DNA from: Nocardia vermiculata NBRC 100427
GTDB lineage: Bacteria > Actinomycetota > Actinomycetes > Mycobacteriales > Mycobacteriaceae
DNA: 64,000 nucleotides
Direction: 5' to 3'
NCBI RefSeq assembly: GCF_001613265.1
Contig: NZ_BDCA01000016.1
Span: 62,001 to 126,000 of the forward strand
Shown here: one piece after another, positions 1 to 6,899 of the stretch
Layout: each line of letters starts with the position of its first letter
Numbering within the stretch: the first letter of the stretch is position 1
Translations under genes and position numbers: made by a program
The notes under the pieces: generated by a model
Seen by the model: the letters and a program-made list of their open reading frames with translations, nothing else
Told to the model about the DNA's origin: nothing
Database searches by the model: none

Positions 1-351
1 AGTGGGCACCGGCCCTCGCCCGGCACCGCGGCCTACGGCGCCGCCAAGGCCGGAGTGGACAGCCTGGTGTCGTCGCTGGCGGTGGAGTGGGCGCCGAAGG
101 TGCGGACCAACTCGATCATCGTAGGCATGGTGGGCACCGAATCCAGCCATCTGCACTACGGCGACGACGAGGGCATCGCCGCGGTCGAGGCGACGGTGCC
201 GATGCGGCGACTGGCGACACCCGAGGACATCGGCCGGGTCGCGGTATTCCTGTCCTCGCCGCTGGCGGGGTATGTCAACGGCGGCTCCCTGATCGTGCAC
301 GGCGGCGGCGAGCGGCCCGCCTTCCTGGACGCGGCGACCGCCAACGCCTGA
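1..351 (+). CDS. SDR family oxidoreductase, C-terminal part (5' end outside window)
   Basis: The reading frame is open from base 1 and gives the last 116 residues of a short-chain dehydrogenase/reductase. The YxxxK catalytic pair is visible near the start (Y-G-A-A-K, residues 12-16 of the fragment). It is followed by the usual SDR C-terminal half with a PEDIGRVAVFLSS-like helix and a closing GG-SLIVHGGG strand. NAD(P)-dependent oxidation or reduction is expected; the substrate is unknown. Position next to a second SDR and the fadA5/cyp125 pair matches M. tuberculosis Rv3549c, in the cholesterol regulon, so a step in sterol ring or side-chain degradation is inferred. The stop lies 61 bases before the next SDR on the same strand, so the two are probably co-transcribed. 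Confidence 0.85.
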   Translation, partial: SGHRPSPGTAAYGAAKAGVDSLVSSLAVEWAPKVRTNSIIVGMVGTESSHLHYGDDEGIAAVEATVPMRRLATPEDIGRVAVFLSSPLAGYVNGGSLIVHGGGERPAFLDAATANA

Positions 352-412
352 CCTCGCAGAGCACTGCGGCACTGCCAATCATTGCAGCACTACGGAAATG
401 AGAGCATCAGCT

Positions 413-1330
413 ATGACCGACAATTCCGATCGGATCTGCGCCGGGCGCACCGTCATCGTCACCGGCGCGGGCCGTGGCCTGGGCCGTGCACATGCCCTGG
501 CCTTCGCCGCGGCCGGAGCCAATGTGGTGGTCAACGATCTGGGTGCCGAGCTCGACGGCGCGCCCAGCCCTGATTCCCCCGCCGCGCAGGTGGTCCAGGA
601 GATCGAGGCGGCCGGCGGCCGGGCCGTGGTGAACGGTGACGACATCGCCGACTGGGCCGGCGCGCAGCGGCTGATCTCGCAGGCCGTGGAGACCTTCGGT
701 GGACTGGACGTGCTGGTCAACAATGCCGGCATCGTGCGGGACCGCATGCTGGTCAACCTGGCCGAGGACGAATGGGATGCGGTGATCCGCGTGCACCTCA
801 AGGGTCACTTCGCCACCATGCGTCACGCCGCGGCGTACTGGCGCGCGGAGTCCAAGGCCGGGCGTACGCGCGAAGCCCGCATCATCAACACCAGCTCCGG
901 TGCCGGCCTGCAGGGCAGCGTCGGACAGGGCAACTACGGTGCCGCCAAGGCCGGTATCGCCTCCCTGACCATCACCGCCGCAGCCGAATTCGGCCGCTAC
1001 GGAGTGACTGTCAATGCGATCGCACCCTCGGCGCGGACCCGGATGACCGAAACCGTGTTCGCCGACATGATGGCCCGCCCGGACGACGGTTTCGACGCGA
1101 TGGCACCGGAGAACGTCTCCCCGCTGTTGGTCTGGCTGGGCAGCCCCGATTCCGCCGATGTGACCGGACGGATGTTCGAGGTCGAGGGCGGCAAAGTGGC
1201 ACTGGCCGACGGCTGGCGGCACGGCAACCCCAAGGACCGCGGAGCCCGCTGGCAGCCATCCGAATTGGGGCCGGTGGTGCGCGAGTTGATCGAGAAGGCG
1301 GAGGATCCGGAACCGGTCTACGGCGCCTGA
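413..1330 (+). CDS. SDR family oxidoreductase, Hsd4A-like
   Basis: A 305-residue classical/multifunctional-enzyme-type SDR. It shows the nucleotide-binding TGAGRGLG motif near residue 20, an NNAG strand (V-N-N-A-G), a catalytic serine in NTSSGAG and a YxxxK motif in NYGAAKAG. The start at 413 (MTDNSD) has GAGAG eight bases upstream. An ATG at 398 is in frame but its only purine run almost touches it. The protein resembles the hsd4A product at 23430 in length and motif context, so the two are probably paralogues. Order and orientation match M. tuberculosis Rv3548c. A beta-hydroxyacyl-CoA or hydroxysteroid dehydrogenase role in sterol catabolism is inferred; the exact substrate is not shown by the sequence. 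Confidence 0.88.
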   Translation: MTDNSDRICAGRTVIVTGAGRGLGRAHALAFAAAGANVVVNDLGAELDGAPSPDSPAAQVVQEIEAAGGRAVVNGDDIADWAGAQRLISQAVETFGGLDVLVNNAGIVRDRMLVNLAEDEWDAVIRVHLKGHFATMRHAAAYWRAESKAGRTREARIINTSSGAGLQGSVGQGNYGAAKAGIASLTITAAAEFGRYGVTVNAIAPSARTRMTETVFADMMARPDDGFDAMAPENVSPLLVWLGSPDSADVTGRMFEVEGGKVALADGWRHGNPKDRGARWQPSELGPVVRELIEKAEDPEPVYGA

Positions 1331-1648
1331 TCGTCATCGGATAACGATACGCAGGCCGATCGCCACCTGCCGCAACCTTCCCGCGGCGGCGATCCGCCTG
1401 CGTCACGGCGACGAATACCGTTGTGTGAGTGTCGATAACCAGTCGCTTCCGGGTCCGTGCGGGCCCATCCCTGCCGGGGTGTAGAAACGCCGTGGATATG
1501 CCGCCGCGCGCAACAAGTGGCATGGCTCACATGATCTCGCTGCGCGAGCAAACAGTCGGCAGCTAAGATGGGCGGCATTCGTTCATTCCCGGAGGGTGGT
1601 AGCGACCGGGTAGAAATCTGCGCTGAGTAGTTGAGGGAAGGCAAGCGC
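1331..1648. other. Intergenic region between the SDR pair and the GSA-repeat gene
   Basis: I see no gene in these 318 bases. The left part retains high GC. The right part contains TAAGAT at 1564-1569, a possible -10 box for the secreted repeat protein, but no convincing -35 box, and then the GAGGGAAG ribosome binding site at 1633-1640. Confidence 0.4.
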
Positions 1649-2986
1649 ATGACCATGGGTCGCATAGCGCGCGTCGTCGCGGTGGCCGGAATCATCGGAA
1701 GTTGTGGGGTACTAGGGCCGCTGGTCGCGCAAGCGCAGCCGCCCGGACCAGCGGTTCCGCCGCCGGGGGCGCCCGCGGCGTCCGGCTCCGGCGTCGCTCC
1801 GCAGCAGGGGTCGTCCGGTTCCGAAGACGAGAACCCGGCCACTCGTGCCGAACGCGAGGACTCGGGGCAGCCGCTCGCGGTGCCCGGCGAAGGGGCTGTG
1901 TCTCCTGCCGACCCCGCCGACCCAGGTGCGACTTCGCCTGCCGACCCCGGCGCGATCGCACAGCAGCCGGGAGTCACAGGTTCGTCCGGGCCGGTGCCCG
2001 ACGACGACGGCCAGTACGACGGCACCCTCACCATTCCCGGCCGTGACAGTGTCGCGGCACCGGAGCCGGCGGCGCCGGCCGAGGTTGCGGCACCGGCTGC
2101 CGCGCCCGCCGCACCTGTCGCGGGTCCGTTCGAGGGGCTGCTCAGCATTCTCGGCACCGGATCGGCGGCAGCCGGCTCGGCCGCCGCGGGGTCGGCGGCT
2201 TCCGGATCCGCGCTGACCGGCTCGACACTCGGTGGCACCGGTTCGGCGGCCACCGGAACAGGTTCGGCGGCAACAGGTTCGGCACTCGCCGGTACCGGAT
2301 CCGCGCTTGCCGGGACCGGCTCGGCGCTGGCCGGTACCGGTTCGGCCGCGGGCGCGGGCCTGGGTTCCGCTCTGGCAGGGCTCGGCGTGACCGGTTCTGC
2401 CGCAACGGGTTCGGCGCTCTCCGGGCTGACCGGTACGGGCTCTGCTGCTACCGGTTCCGCGTTGGCCGGGCTGACCGGAACTGGCTCCGCCGCAACCGGT
2501 TCCGCGATGGCCACGCTGCTGGGTACCGGCTCGGCGCTCACTGGTTCGGCTGCTGCGGGCTCGGCCGCCGCCATGTCGCCGCTGCTGCTTCTCCTGCTGC
2601 TGCAACCGATTCCGGCCCCGCCGGTGCCCGCCGCACCGCCGCTCGCCATACCACCGGCCCCACCGGCGCCGGGCGTTCCGGCGGTACCCGGCGCTCCGGT
2701 GATGGCCGCCGCGCCGCCCGCCCCCGCCGCGGTTCCCCCGGCTCCGGCGGCACCGCCCGCCCCGGCCGCTCCGGCACCTGCCGTGCAGGCCCAGCCGGAC
2801 CCCGAGATTCGGCCCACAGCGGCCGCCGGCGGTCTGCCCGAGGCCAAGACGCTCGCAGTGGTCGGTGGCGTCGTCGCCATGGCATTGGCCGCGGCGGGTT
2901 CGGGAGCCGTGAGCTTCCAGAGCGCTTCCGCGGCACAGGCCCGGGTCGACGCGGCTCGTGCGGAATTCTTCGGACCGAGGGCATGA
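1649..2986 (+). CDS. Secreted or surface Gly-Ser-Ala repeat protein (low complexity)
   Basis: A 445-residue protein of unrecognised family. The start at 1649 is chosen because GAGGGAAG lies eight bases upstream; a TTG at 1631 would overlap it. Residues 1-30 look like a Sec signal peptide (basic start, hydrophobic core, A-Q-A-Q end). Then comes an acidic/proline-rich stretch (about 31-165), about 140 residues with some 20 GSA tripeptides in GTGSA/TGSAL units (about 169-308), a run of seven leucines, a Pro/Ala-rich segment, and near the C-terminus a hydrophobic segment (TLAVVGGVVAMALAAAG) that could anchor it. Exported wall-associated or elastic function is inference. The peptidase gene follows after only 11 bases, suggesting one transcript. 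It recalls PE_PGRS or silk-like proteins in composition only; no PE domain is present. Confidence 0.75.
   Translation: MTMGRIARVVAVAGIIGSCGVLGPLVAQAQPPGPAVPPPGAPAASGSGVAPQQGSSGSEDENPATRAEREDSGQPLAVPGEGAVSPADPADPGATSPADPGAIAQQPGVTGSSGPVPDDDGQYDGTLTIPGRDSVAAPEPAAPAEVAAPAAAPAAPVAGPFEGLLSILGTGSAAAGSAAAGSAASGSALTGSTLGGTGSAATGTGSAATGSALAGTGSALAGTGSALAGTGSAAGAGLGSALAGLGVTGSAATGSALSGLTGTGSAATGSALAGLTGTGSAATGSAMATLLGTGSALTGSAAAGSAAAMSPLLLLLLLQPIPAPPVPAAPPLAIPPAPPAPGVPAVPGAPVMAAAPPAPAAVPPAPAAPPAPAAPAPAVQAQPDPEIRPTAAAGGLPEAKTLAVVGGVVAMALAAAGSGAVSFQSASAAQARVDAARAEFFGPRA
2153..2574 (+). repeat. Degenerate coding repeats for GTGSA/TGSAL units
   Basis: In-frame repeats of 15-30 bases such as ggcaccggttcggc recur throughout this stretch with synonymous changes. 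They encode about 20 GSA tripeptides. The drift between copies, mostly at third positions, shows the repeat is kept at protein level rather than being a fresh DNA duplication. Confidence 0.8.
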
Positions 2987-2997
2987 GGGGGCGTGAG

Positions 2998-3513
2998 ATG
3001 ACCGAGAACCGGACTGCTCAGGCGGGGCGTTCCTATCGCCGGGTGGCGGCGGCGGTCGACGCGGTCTGCGCCGTGGCCGCCGATTTCGATGCCACCACCC
3101 TCGACGAGGTGGTCCTCGCGATCGCGGCCGAACGCGGCCGGATGATCGAGATCGCCGATGCCGAACTCGGCCCGGGTGTCTGCGGTCAGCGCCGCAGCTA
3201 TCCCGACAAGGATGTGATCGTGCTGGCCGCCGCGCTGCCCAGCCGTGACCACACCCTCGCCCACGAACTGGGCCACGTGGTCTTCGACCATCCCGGCGAA
3301 CCCGCAGCCGAGGTGACCCTCGAGGCCAGCGACGACCTGATCGCGTACATGCTGTCGCAGCGCGCCCATCAGCAGATCGTCGACGACGGCTCGGACGACC
3401 GCTACGAGTGGGAGGCGGAGACCTTCGCAAGCATGCTGATGACCCGCCTCCGCGTATTCAACAACCGAGGCGCCGGAGTCTCGGTCCTCCGCTTCGACGA
3501 GGCCCTCGGATGA
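2998..3513 (+). CDS. ImmA/IrrE family metallo-endopeptidase
   Basis: A 171-residue protein with a gluzincin-type HExxH motif (HELGH, residues 89-93) and a downstream acidic region (E-W-E-A-E-T-F-A-S) likely to supply the third zinc ligand. This is the pattern of ImmA/IrrE (DUF955) proteases, which usually cleave or inactivate an HTH repressor. No HTH domain is fused here. The start at 2998 has GAGGGGG six bases upstream; an ATG at 2983 overlapping the previous stop is the alternative. Its neighbours are the GSA-repeat gene upstream, a membrane protein downstream and an EspR-like HTH gene convergent to it, which is the obvious candidate partner. The stop codon lies inside the first copy of a 40-base direct repeat. 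Confidence 0.85.
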   Translation: MTENRTAQAGRSYRRVAAAVDAVCAVAADFDATTLDEVVLAIAAERGRMIEIADAELGPGVCGQRRSYPDKDVIVLAAALPSRDHTLAHELGHVVFDHPGEPAAEVTLEASDDLIAYMLSQRAHQQIVDDGSDDRYEWEAETFASMLMTRLRVFNNRGAGVSVLRFDEALG

Positions 3514-3622
3514 GACGGAGGACCGGAGGCGGCAGCGTGCGTCACCACGGAGGGGCTTCGTCTCATCCGGCATGGGCTGAGCTGAGACGGAGGACCGGAG
3601 GCGGCAGCGTGCGTCACCACGG
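3511..3622. repeat. Perfect 40-base direct repeat, two copies 72 bases apart
   Basis: Copy 1 (3511-3550) and copy 2 (3583-3622) are identical, beginning tgagacggaggaccggaggc. Copy 1 begins with the TGA stop of the ImmA/IrrE gene; copy 2 ends 36 bases before the next start codon. The 32-base spacer contains an inverted near-copy of the repeat edge (3556-3569 against 3507-3520), so a hairpin can form between copy 1 and the spacer. Confidence 0.9.
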
Positions 3623-3658
3623 TGGCGGAAGTTCGAGTAACCATGGAGAGGGTGTGCT

Positions 3659-4684
3659 GTGACGTTCTGGTTGACGGCTCTGCTGGTGTGGATGGCCGCC
3701 GGCGCGCGTATCGGCCGGGTCATGGTGAAACCCGCGACCACCGCCCGGGTGGCGATCGTGGTGGCTGTCGCGGCGGTGGCCGCCGCGGCCACACTCGGTA
3801 TTCCGGAGGTGGGGGTGGCGGTGGATCATCTGCTGCCGCAGGGGATCCGCGGTCAAGCGCTGGCCGACCGGCTGGTGGTGGGCACCTGGCTGTTGTTCAC
3901 GGTGTCGACCTCCGTGGTGGCGGCTGCCGCCTGGCCGGTGGTGTCGCGTCGTAATCTGCGTCAGATCGCCTGGCTGGTCTACGGTTTCGGTGCGCTCGTC
4001 ATAGCCGCGGCCATCGCATGGTCGATCCTGTTCGGCTGGGTGATGGTGCTGGTGGGGTGTGTCTTCATCGCGGTGACCGGCCTGCGAAATCTGGACTGGA
4101 CATCGCTGGGGCGCGGTATCGCGCTCTACACCGCGGGCACGATCATCGCGGGAGTACTTGCCGCACTGTCGGTTCAGCGCCTCGCGGTGGGGGAGAACCC
4201 ACCGCCACCCGGGAGCGGAGGATGGTTCTGGCCGGTCTGGCAGGTGGCCGGCCTGCTGATCGCGGTCGGCGCGGTGTGGATCGTGATCGAGCTGTGGCTG
4301 CGTGCGCGGTTGCTGCTGCGTCAGACGCGGGCGCTGCATCGCACCATGATCAAGCGGTTCCCCGAAGTGGTGGCGCACGAGCAGCGGGTGTCGGCGACTC
4401 AGCTCAAGGCTTCCGATCAGGTTGCGCAGATCATGGACGCGCTGTACCTGCAGACCGGTGGCGGGATGGAGCTGGCGGCGGCCGGAGATCCGGCGACGTC
4501 GGTCACCGAGCGAGCGGACAAGGTGGCGCGGTGGGCACGAAATCCACTGGGCGACGACATCGTCGACGCGCGCTGGATCGCGCCTCCGGAAGGCTCGAGT
4601 ACCCGTGGCTGGGTGCAGTCGATCGCACGTGCCTTCGAACACACCGCCGCCGATCGGAAATCGGCGGCGGCACAGACTGATTGA
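3659..4684 (+). CDS. Multi-pass membrane protein, possibly of the DUF6545/MAB_1171c type
   Basis: A 341-residue protein with about seven hydrophobic segments in residues 1-220 (for example WLTALLVWMAAGARIG at the N-terminus and WQVAGLLIAVGAVWIVIEL near residue 205). A soluble, charged C-terminal tail of about 120 residues follows (LRARLLLRQTRALHR, then an E-rich region). The GTG start has GGAGAGG seven bases upstream. The layout of an N-terminal membrane half with a cytosolic tail, next to an ImmA/IrrE peptidase and an EspR-type HTH gene, resembles the MAB_1171c family that often accompanies such genes. This family assignment is from memory and tentative. The function is unknown. Confidence 0.7.
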   Translation: MTFWLTALLVWMAAGARIGRVMVKPATTARVAIVVAVAAVAAAATLGIPEVGVAVDHLLPQGIRGQALADRLVVGTWLLFTVSTSVVAAAAWPVVSRRNLRQIAWLVYGFGALVIAAAIAWSILFGWVMVLVGCVFIAVTGLRNLDWTSLGRGIALYTAGTIIAGVLAALSVQRLAVGENPPPPGSGGWFWPVWQVAGLLIAVGAVWIVIELWLRARLLLRQTRALHRTMIKRFPEVVAHEQRVSATQLKASDQVAQIMDALYLQTGGGMELAAAGDPATSVTERADKVARWARNPLGDDIVDARWIAPPEGSSTRGWVQSIARAFEHTAADRKSAAAQTD

Positions 4685-4752
4685 GTACCACGACGCGGCG
4701 GGCGGCAGCGATGCGGGCGGTCGATCGAATCTGGTACTGCACTAGCTCTTCT

Positions 4753-4802
4753 CACACGGCAACACAGTGCGGTTGATAAGTACCGCACTGTGTTGCCGTG
4801 TG
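4753..4802. terminator. Perfect 21-bp stem hairpin between convergent genes
   Basis: Arms 4753-4773 and 4782-4802 are exact reverse complements (21 of 21), with an 8-base loop tgataagt. The hairpin sits between the stops of the membrane protein (4684) and the EspR-like gene (4811). A bidirectional terminator is the simplest reading, although there is no T-tract and the stem is unusually long and perfect. Confidence 0.8.
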
Positions 4803-4810
4803 GAACGCGC

Positions 4811-5227
4811 TTATTCCGTGCCGTCCGGAGGAACCTCGGGCAGACCTTCACTCGCCCGGAGCTTTTCGGCCATCGAGGTCAGCAGGTTCTGCGACTCCTC
4901 GGAGAGGTCGAAGGCCCGGCTGGACAGTCGGCGTAGGCCGTAGCCCTGCAACTGTGCCAGCAGCTCCAGATCATGGTCGATCTTGGCGGCGTAGATATCG
5001 TTGAAGAAGTAGTCCGGTTTGACCTTGAAGAACTTTGCCAGTGCGGCAACCGTCTCATCCGAGGGGTTCGTCCGCTGACCCGACCGCAACTGTGACAGAT
5101 ACGGTTTCGAGATCGGATGCCCGGAGGCGGTGAGCGCAGCCGCCACCTCGGCATTGGTATGCGGCTTACGCCCCGGGGGATGCACGGTTTCGAACAGCTT
5201 GTTCAGCCGCGCCGCGAAATCAGCCAT
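4811..5227 (-). CDS. espR-like: EspR-like helix-turn-helix DNA-binding protein
   Basis: A 138-residue protein. Residues 5-80 form an HTH of the EspR type: FAARLNKLFETVHPPGR, then HTNAEVAAAL, PYLSQLRSGQRTNPS and TVAALAKFFKV. This closely follows M. tuberculosis EspR (Rv3849), a nucleoid-associated regulator of ESX-1 and cell-wall genes. The C-terminal half (LELLAQLQGYGLRRLSSRAF) matches the EspR dimerisation region in position and style. The gene is convergent with the membrane-protein gene and has its own upstream region of 359 bases. Whether it is the genome's main EspR orthologue or a locus-specific paralogue cannot be told here; its placement beside an ImmA/IrrE peptidase suggests it could be that peptidase's substrate. 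Confidence 0.85.
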   Translation of the reverse strand: MADFAARLNKLFETVHPPGRKPHTNAEVAAALTASGHPISKPYLSQLRSGQRTNPSDETVAALAKFFKVKPDYFFNDIYAAKIDHDLELLAQLQGYGLRRLSSRAFDLSEESQNLLTSMAEKLRASEGLPEVPPDGTE

Positions 5228-5586
5228 TGTGAGCCGCCCAATTCCCTTCGCTGTACTAACAGTCGTTATCTCGGATACGTATCATTGATATTAGCGGCTG
5301 AGTAACTGAAAACCTACGCCTGTTTCCGGATTTCCTTGAAGCTTCCAGGTGTCCGTTCTGGGATGTACTGGGCGTCGGGGCGTTTGCGGGGCGCGGCAGC
5401 GTGACTTGTCCAGGGGTTGTACGCCCCGGTTCTGGCCCGTCGGGCGATTCCTGCCCGACGGGCCGGTGTTAACCAGAAGTTAGCTGATGTCTCATCCTTT
5501 TGTCTGTATCGAATTTTGTGTGGCATACGACACGTCTCGAGACTCTCAGGATGAACGTTCAACTTGCGAGCCGGCCCGGGTGAAAA
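5228..5586. other. Intergenic region between the espR-like gene and fadA5
   Basis: No convincing gene. This 359-base stretch is less GC-rich than its surroundings. It should hold the promoter of the EspR-like gene (right of 5228), including the AT-rich block tatcattgatatta near 5279-5291. It also holds the hairpin 5434-5464 and the fadA5 3' region. An 82-codon frame on the minus strand (5314-5562) lacks any recognisable feature. Confidence 0.5.
5434..5464. terminator. GC-rich hairpin downstream of fadA5
   Basis: Arms 5434-5445 and 5453-5464 (ggcccgtcgggc and its exact complement) enclose a 7-base loop gattcct. It lies about 120 bases past the fadA5 stop on the minus strand. It is a plausible intrinsic terminator of the actinobacterial type without a U-tract. 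Confidence 0.6.
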
Positions 5587-6753
5587 TTACAGCCGCTCGA
5601 TGATCGTTCCGGTCGCCAGTGCGCCACCGGCGCACATGAGTACCATCGCGGTCGACTTGTCGGAGCGCTCCAGCTCGTGCAGAGCGGTCGTGATCAGGCG
5701 CGAACCCGTGCTGCCGACGGGGTGGCCGATCGCGATCGCGCCACCGTTGACGTTGACCCGGTCCATATCGGGCTTGTGGACCGAGGCCCAGGACAGCGGC
5801 ACCGAGGCGAACGCCTCGTTGATCTCGAAGATGTCGATGTCGGACATGCTCATTCCCGACTTCTCCAGCAGTCGCGTCGTGGCCTGTACCGGTCCGTCCA
5901 GGTGGAACTCCGGCTCGGCTCCGACCAGGCACTGGGTGACGATCCGGGCGCGCGGCTTCAAATCGGCACGGGCGGCGGCCTGTTCGTCCATCAGCAGGAC
6001 CGCGGCGGCGCCGTCGGAGATCTGCGAGGAGGTGCCGGCGGTGTGAATTCCGCCCTCTAGTACCGGCTTCAGCTTCGCGAGGCTCTCCCGGGTGGTCTCG
6101 CGCAGCCCCTGATCGCGACTGACGTCGAGCTTCTCGCCGGTCGGGTTGCCTTCCTTGTCGACCTGAGGGGCGCCGGTGATGGTGAGTACCTCGCGGTCGA
6201 AGCGGCCCTCGGCCCACGCCTGCGCGGCCCGCTGCTGCGAGCGGACGCCGAACTCCTCGATGCCGTCGCGGGTGATGCCGCGGCGCTTGGCGATCCGCTC
6301 GGCGGCCTCGAACTGGTTGGGCATATCGATATCCCAGCTCGCGGGGCGGCGCGGGCCGGCGTTCTCGCCCACATTGGCGCCCAGCGGGACATGGCTCATG
6401 GACTCGACACCGCAGGCGATGCCGATGTCGATCGCACCCTGGGCGATCTGCCCGGCGATCAGGTGGTTGGCCTGCTGCGCCGAACCGCACTGGCAGTCGA
6501 CGGTGGTGGCGCCGACCTGCCACGGCAGTCCGGCATGCAGCCATGCGGTGCGGGTGACGTTGTTGCTCTGCTCGCCGACCTGCATGACGCAGCCGCCGAT
6601 AACCTGCTCGACCAGGGCCGGGTCGAGCTTCGCGCGCTCCAGCAGGCCGCGCTGGGCGGCACCGAGGATTTCCGCGGCGTGCAGGCCGGCCAGCCAGCCG
6701 TTGCGCTTGCCGAGCGGGGTGCGCGCGGCCTCGACGATGACGGGGGTCCCCAT
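5587..6753 (-). CDS. fadA5: FadA5-like acetyl-CoA acyltransferase (thiolase)
   Basis: A 388-residue thiolase. The catalytic residues are visible: nucleophilic Cys89 in C-Q-C-G-S-A, His344 in GHPVGSTGSR and Cys374 in LMCAGGALATG. FadA5 (Rv3546, 391 residues in M. tuberculosis) removes acetyl-CoA from the cholesterol side chain after CYP125-initiated oxidation. The start at 6753 (MGTPVIVEAARTPLG) has AAAGG eight bases upstream; an in-frame extension to 6795 adds residues untypical of thiolases. It is divergent from cyp125 across a 146-base region with two KstR-like sites, the same arrangement as Rv3546/Rv3545c. Cholesterol-inducible, KstR-repressed expression is inferred from those sites. Confidence 0.93.
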   Translation of the reverse strand: MGTPVIVEAARTPLGKRNGWLAGLHAAEILGAAQRGLLERAKLDPALVEQVIGGCVMQVGEQSNNVTRTAWLHAGLPWQVGATTVDCQCGSAQQANHLIAGQIAQGAIDIGIACGVESMSHVPLGANVGENAGPRRPASWDIDMPNQFEAAERIAKRRGITRDGIEEFGVRSQQRAAQAWAEGRFDREVLTITGAPQVDKEGNPTGEKLDVSRDQGLRETTRESLAKLKPVLEGGIHTAGTSSQISDGAAAVLLMDEQAAARADLKPRARIVTQCLVGAEPEFHLDGPVQATTRLLEKSGMSMSDIDIFEINEAFASVPLSWASVHKPDMDRVNVNGGAIAIGHPVGSTGSRLITTALHELERSDKSTAMVLMCAGGALATGTIIERL

Positions 6754-6787
6754 AACTTCAACCTTTCGAACAGAACTGCACGGAAAT

Positions 6788-6801
6788 TGGAACAAGTTCT
6801 G
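6788..6801. promoter_or_regulatory. KstR-like operator, fadA5 side
   Basis: tggaacaagttctg matches TNNAACNNGTTNNA in all but the last base. It is 34 bases upstream of the fadA5 start, so it probably represses fadA5. Confidence 0.65.
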
Positions 6802-6864
6802 TGAATGTACTGAGGGCGGACGATGGCTTCTTTACTACTGATACCACCTATGTTGCAATGAAGG

Positions 6865-6878
6865 TAGAACGTGTTTCA
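6865..6878. promoter_or_regulatory. KstR-like operator, cyp125 side
   Basis: tagaacgtgtttca is a perfect match to TNNAACNNGTTNNA. It ends 21 bases before the cyp125 GTG and just upstream of its ribosome binding site, a position suited to repression of cyp125. Confidence 0.8.
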
Positions 6879-6899
6879 GTTAGTCGAAGGAGACAACTG

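Noticed and set aside
407..1222. 271-codon minus-strand frame opposite the SDR gene
   Set aside because: Antisense to a well-conserved enzyme; high-GC codon bias leaves such frames open by chance.
2153..2574. CRISPR-like array
   Set aside because: The repeats are in-frame, vary in sequence, lack uniform spacers and encode protein; no cas gene is present.
3402..3662. Two short repeat-containing frames (both strands) over the 40-base repeat
   Set aside because: They only translate the duplicated DNA; no ribosome binding site and overlap with real gene ends.
1318..3792. 824-codon minus-strand open frame over the GSA-repeat gene and peptidase
   Set aside because: It is antisense to two genes with clear ribosome binding sites and domains. 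Its translation is a mirror of the GC-rich repeats and shows no fold.
5314..5562. 82-codon minus-strand frame downstream of fadA5
   Set aside because: It contains the terminator hairpin, has no ribosome binding site and no recognisable sequence.
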